A DNA stretch of 8,782 nucleotides from Planctomycetota bacterium (GTDB lineage Bacteria > Planctomycetota > Planctomycetia > Pirellulales > Pirellulaceae). This document shows positions 6,327-8,782 of the stretch, piece by piece; the first letter of the stretch is position 1, and every line of letters begins with the position of its first letter. The notes under the pieces are model-generated. The model saw nothing but the letters and a program-made list of their open reading frames with translations. It was not told the origin of the DNA and ran no database searches. The position numbers were made by a program, and so were the translations under genes. The stretch spans positions 1 to 8,782 of the forward strand of contig JAEZGD010000172.1 of the NCBI GenBank assembly GCA_023417165.1. The letters are read 5' to 3'.

Positions 6327-6710
6327 TTAGCGATTCGTCTTAATTCCTAGGGCGTCAAGCGTTTGCGCATCTTCTGCAATTGGGCGGACTTCGACGCAGC
6401 CGCGTTGTGCCCCCGGAATGCGGGAGGCAATTTCAATCGCCTCGCTTAAATCCTGGGCGTTGATCACGTAGTAGCCTCCGAACTGCTCTTTGGTTTCGGC
6501 GAAAGGGCCATCGGTCGTCGAAATCTTGCCTTGGCGAACGCGCAGGGTGATCGCCTCGGCCGGCGGCACCAGGCGATTGCAACTGATCAAATGACCGCTA
6601 CGACGGATGGCCTCGGTAAACTCGCGATATTCTTCGTAGTGTTGCCGAGCGTCGGCTTCGGTCATTTGTTCCATCACTTTTTCCGCAGCGATCAGGCACA
6701 GAAACTTCAT
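6327..6710 (-). CDS. YCII/DGPF-domain protein (module 2, first)
   Basis: A 127-residue YCII-related protein. It begins MKFLCLIAAEK, has a helix EADARQHYEEYREFTEAIRRSG (18-39), the core TDGPFAETKEQFGGYYVINA (66-85), a helix DLSEAIEIASRIP (87-99), and the last strand GCVEVRPIAED (104-114). It is closest to the YCII gene just downstream (both have DGPF.ET.EQ.GGY), so the pair looks like a tandem duplication that has since diverged. The ATG at 6710 has AAGGA seven bases upstream. It starts 101 bases after the end of the module 2 sigma gene and has its own TGTCGA-N17-CGAC promoter in that gap, pointing to sigma-dependent expression. Function unknown. Confidence 0.93.
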   Translation of the reverse strand: MKFLCLIAAEKVMEQMTEADARQHYEEYREFTEAIRRSGHLISCNRLVPPAEAITLRVRQGKISTTDGPFAETKEQFGGYYVINAQDLSEAIEIASRIPGAQRGCVEVRPIAEDAQTLDALGIKTNR

Positions 6711-6761
6711 AGCGGCTTCCTTAAGAAAAGCAGTGGGTAGAACACGCGCGCCCCGAGATTA

Positions 6762-6788
6762 GTCGCACAGCGCGGGGCGAAATCGACA
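6762..6788 (-). promoter_or_regulatory. Candidate ECF42 promoter for the first module 2 YCII gene
   Basis: Read on the minus strand, TGTCGA (6788-6783) and CGAC (6765-6762) are separated by 17 bases, exactly as at the second site near 6275-6301. The start of transcription would be near 6756, giving a leader of roughly 46 bases before the ATG at 6710. The site lies in the gap between the sigma gene and the YCII gene, so the YCII genes could be expressed independently of the sigma gene. The only other TGTCGA that I find on either strand is inside a coding region at 791. Confidence 0.75.
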
Positions 6789-6811
6789 GTCAGACTCGAC
6801 GAAATCGCGAA

Positions 6812-8071
6812 TCAATCGGCGGCAGCAGCCGACAACTCGGCAAGACGCCGTTCCAGAAACCGCCGCTCCGGCGTTTGTCGCGCAAGCGCCAGCGCTCGTT
6901 GATACGACGCCTGAGCGTCGGCGATTCGTCCCAGCCGACGGCATAAATCGGCCCGCGCCGAATGCGCCAAATGATAATCGCTCAGCTCGCCGCGCGCCAA
7001 AATGGCATCAATCAATGCCAGGCCCGCCGCTGGCCCGTCGCGCATCGCCACTGCTACGGCACGGTTCAATGCAATCACCGGCGAAGGATTCGCCCAGGCG
7101 AGCAAGTTATACAGCGCGATGATTTGCGACCAGTCGGTCGCGTCGGCGTGCGGCGCTTCGGCATGCACTGCAGCGATCGCGGCCTGCAAGGTATAAGCGC
7201 CAAACGACCGCGACCGCAGCGCTTGCTGCACCAGGCTGATACCTTCGGCGATTTGCTCGCGATTCCACAGGCTGCGATCTTGATCGGCCAGCAAGACTAA
7301 TTCGCCGTCCGCAGATGCCCGCGCAGCACGCCGCGACTCTTGTAGCAACATCAGCGCGAGCAAGCCCATCACTTCCGACTCAGGCAACAGCGTCAATAAC
7401 AAACGGCCTAAGCGAATCGCCTCGCCGGAAAGATCCGCGCGCGTCAGCGCTTCGCCTGACGAAGCTGAATAGCCTTCGTTGAACACCAGATAGATGACGT
7501 GCAGTACCGTATCGAGCCGCTCGGGCAGATCGGCATGCTCAGGAACCTGATACGGAATGGCCGCACTTTTGATCTTCGCTTTGGCGCGCACGATGCGCTG
7601 GGCCACGGTCGCCACCGAAGTCAGAAAGGCACTCGCAATCTCTTCGGTCGTCAGGCCGCACACTTCGCGCAGCGTTAACGCCATCTGCGCATCCGGCGAC
7701 AATGCGGGATGACAGCACGTAAAGATCAGCCGCAAACGATCGTCTTCGACGACATGCTCATCCACCGCTTCGGCGTCTTTGTCGATCCGCTGGGCCAAAT
7801 CTTGCAGCGACGCATCGAACCGCGCCCGGCGGCGCAGGATATCGATCGCTTTGAAGCGTCCCGCCGACACTAACCACGCCCAGGGATTGGCCGGCACGCC
7901 ATCGCGCGGCCATTGCTGCACGGCTGACACAAACGCTTCGTGTAGCGCCTCTTCGGCCAGATCGAAATCGCCCAAGAGGCGAATCAGCGTCGCCAGCACG
8001 CGTCGCGAATCAGCGCGATAGACCGCATCGACTTGCTCGCGAATCTCGGCCGTGGTGAGCACTTCCGTCAT
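6812..8071 (-). CDS. ECF42-type RNA polymerase sigma factor with TPR-like C-terminal extension (module 2)
   Basis: A 419-residue ECF42-type sigma factor, paralogous to the one at 1541-2797 with the same layout. Region 2 lies at about 18-82 (DSRRVLATLIRLL, DLAEEALHEAFVSAVQQWP, NPWAWLVSAGRFKAIDILRRR). Region 4 lies at about 111-168 (LRLIFTCCHPALS, CGLTTEEIASAFL, helix TVAQRIVRAK at 155-164). YLVFNEGYSA follows at 194-203, then helical repeats to the end (for example RRLGRIADAQASYQRALALA, 378-397). ECF42 members have no cognate anti-sigma factor; their extension replaces or tunes that control by an unknown mechanism. The ATG at 8071 is supported by AAGGAA five bases upstream. Downstream lie two DGPF genes with matching promoters, its most likely targets. 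I see no TGTCGA site before this gene, so autoregulation through that motif is not supported. Confidence 0.94.
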   Translation of the reverse strand: MTEVLTTAEIREQVDAVYRADSRRVLATLIRLLGDFDLAEEALHEAFVSAVQQWPRDGVPANPWAWLVSAGRFKAIDILRRRARFDASLQDLAQRIDKDAEAVDEHVVEDDRLRLIFTCCHPALSPDAQMALTLREVCGLTTEEIASAFLTSVATVAQRIVRAKAKIKSAAIPYQVPEHADLPERLDTVLHVIYLVFNEGYSASSGEALTRADLSGEAIRLGRLLLTLLPESEVMGLLALMLLQESRRAARASADGELVLLADQDRSLWNREQIAEGISLVQQALRSRSFGAYTLQAAIAAVHAEAPHADATDWSQIIALYNLLAWANPSPVIALNRAVAVAMRDGPAAGLALIDAILARGELSDYHLAHSARADLCRRLGRIADAQASYQRALALARQTPERRFLERRLAELSAAAAD

Positions 8072-8438
8072 TCAGCTTCCTTCCAGGCGAACGCCACTGC
8101 GACTGTCGCCCATTGTCGTTCGCGTATCCCCACTTTCAAGCAGTCATCCCTGCTTCTTTACTTCGTAGCCCACATCCGACACCCAGCCCTGACGGCGGCT
8201 CATCCCAGCGACTTGAAGCGGCCAACCGCAAAACATCTCGAAGTTGCCTCATAGCAGCAGCAAGCTTACCGCACAGTCTGCAGAACTCTTTACTTGCAAG
8301 CAATGCTCACAGTTTGCCGAGGGGGCGAAATTTAGGGAGACACTATGACCAGAAAAGATTGACATCTCGTTATTCGATTGAACCTTCTTATATATGGCTC
8401 TTTAGTACTAATTTCTTTTTGCTTGCGGCGGCACAGGC
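8072..8438. other. Gene-free divergent intergenic region
   Basis: This stretch of 367 bases separates the minus-strand sigma gene from the plus-strand STAS gene, so it should hold both promoters. The left part is GC-rich like the coding DNA; from about 8330 to 8420 it becomes AT-rich, as expected upstream of the STAS gene. A perfect TTGACA (8359-8364) occurs there, but the nearest good -10-like sequence (TATATA, 8389-8394) is 24 bases away, too far for a standard sigma-70 promoter. I see no convincing ECF42 motif, structured RNA or conserved short ORF; the open frames crossing this stretch have no family resemblance. Confidence 0.55.
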
Positions 8439-8741
8439 ATGGCTTTGACCCAACAGCAGGACGCGCCGAGGAACGTGTTTTCCCTCCCCGCAGACATGCG
8501 CGTATCGGCTGTCGCAGACAGCCTTGCCGAGTTGCAACGCGTGATCGCCGAATCGGCTGAGATAGCCATCGATGGCAGCGCCGTGGCGCAAGCAGATACC
8601 TCGACGGTCCAAGCGCTATTGCTGATCGACCGCGAACTGGCGGCACGCGGCCGCAAGCTATTGCTCACCGAGCCCTCGCCTGAGTTGCGCGACGTCCTCG
8701 CGCTGGCCGGCGCTACCGCACTTTTAACCGCCGACGCCTGA
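8439..8741 (+). CDS. STAS-domain protein (anti-sigma-antagonist / MlaB-like)
   Basis: A 100-residue single STAS domain. The order fits: strands at about 13-18 and 41-46 (EIAIDGSAV), then the loop and helix QADTSTVQALLLIDRELAARG (51-71), strand RKLLLTE (72-78), helix PELRDVLALAG. In SpoIIAA-type antagonists the motif is D-S-S-G-L with the second Ser phosphorylated; here it is D53-T-S55-T-V, so Ser55 could be phosphorylatable. The usual Gly is Thr, which also fits the MlaB-like or chemotaxis-associated branch. Stand-alone STAS genes of this kind can head chemotaxis operons, but nothing downstream is visible to test it. The start ATG has only a weak CAGG upstream and an in-frame TAA at 8409 limits any extension. 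It is divergent from the sigma gene and probably belongs to a separate operon. Confidence 0.8.
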   Translation: MALTQQQDAPRNVFSLPADMRVSAVADSLAELQRVIAESAEIAIDGSAVAQADTSTVQALLLIDRELAARGRKLLLTEPSPELRDVLALAGATALLTADA

Positions 8742-8763
8742 TTCTCCGCTTCGGTTCCCCGCG

Positions 8764-8782
8764 CCCCCCCCCCCCCCCCCCC
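8764..8782. repeat. Terminal poly-C run of 19
   Basis: The window ends in 19 consecutive C, starting 23 bases after the STAS stop codon. A run of C at the end of an assembled sequence equals poly-G on the other strand, a known read-end artefact of two-colour sequencing chemistry. It is more likely an assembly artefact than genomic, although a real homopolymer that broke the assembly cannot be excluded. Confidence 0.85.

Noticed and set aside
8359..8394. Sigma-70 promoter for the STAS gene from TTGACA and TATATA
   Set aside because: The hexamers are 24 bases apart, too far for a standard promoter, and no acceptable -10 is found 16-18 bases after TTGACA.
1..8782. CRISPR array, tRNA or rRNA genes, insertion sequence or phage genes
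   Set aside because: No regularly spaced direct repeats, cloverleaf-like gene, rRNA segment, transposase motif or terminal inverted repeat pair was seen by eye.

Overview
The window is a GC-rich bacterial fragment, most likely a whole metagenomic contig: it opens inside a gene and ends in a run of 19 C. Genes are dense and preceded by good Shine-Dalgarno sequences. The set of families (five YCII/DGPF proteins, two ECF42-type sigma factors, DUF1579, a BNR-repeat protein paired with a MoaD/ThiS-like protein, a PhnB-like VOC protein, DoxX, SRPBCC) is common in soil and aquatic bacteria. A Planctomycetota-like host is my guess from gene content and style; nothing in the window proves it.

Layout. 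1-142 (+) is the 3' end of an SRPBCC-type gene. 145-552 (-) is a YCII/DGPF gene whose stop lies two bases from the SRPBCC stop. 621-995, 1046-1492 and 1541-2797 (+) form module 1: two tandem YCII/DGPF genes followed by an ECF42-type sigma factor. A short inverted repeat at 2822-2848 lies where this unit meets the opposing one. Everything from 8071 down to 2902 is on the minus strand. In transcription order it reads: a second ECF42-type sigma factor (module 2), two YCII/DGPF genes, DoxX, VOC, a six-Asp-box BNR protein, a MoaD/ThiS-like protein and a DUF1579 protein. A gene-free stretch of 367 bases (8072-8438) then separates this block from a plus-strand STAS-domain gene at 8439-8741, probably the start of another operon.

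How the genes fit together. ECF42 sigma factors carry a TPR-like C-terminal extension, lack a dedicated anti-sigma factor and are typically encoded beside DGPF genes. The recalled Streptomyces ECF42 promoter is TGTCGA at -35 and CG(A/T)C at -10. Both minus-strand YCII genes are preceded by TGTCGA-N17-CGAC, and the two sites also share bases beyond the core. This is the strongest regulatory signal in the window, and it suggests that module 2 sigma drives the YCII-YCII-DoxX-VOC unit and perhaps the BNR-MoaD-DUF1579 genes further down. Module 1 has no such site before any of its genes, although both sigma factors share the same putative -35 recognition helix (TVAQRIVRAK), so cross-talk between the modules is possible. 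The biochemical roles of the DGPF, BNR, MoaD-like and DUF1579 proteins are unknown.
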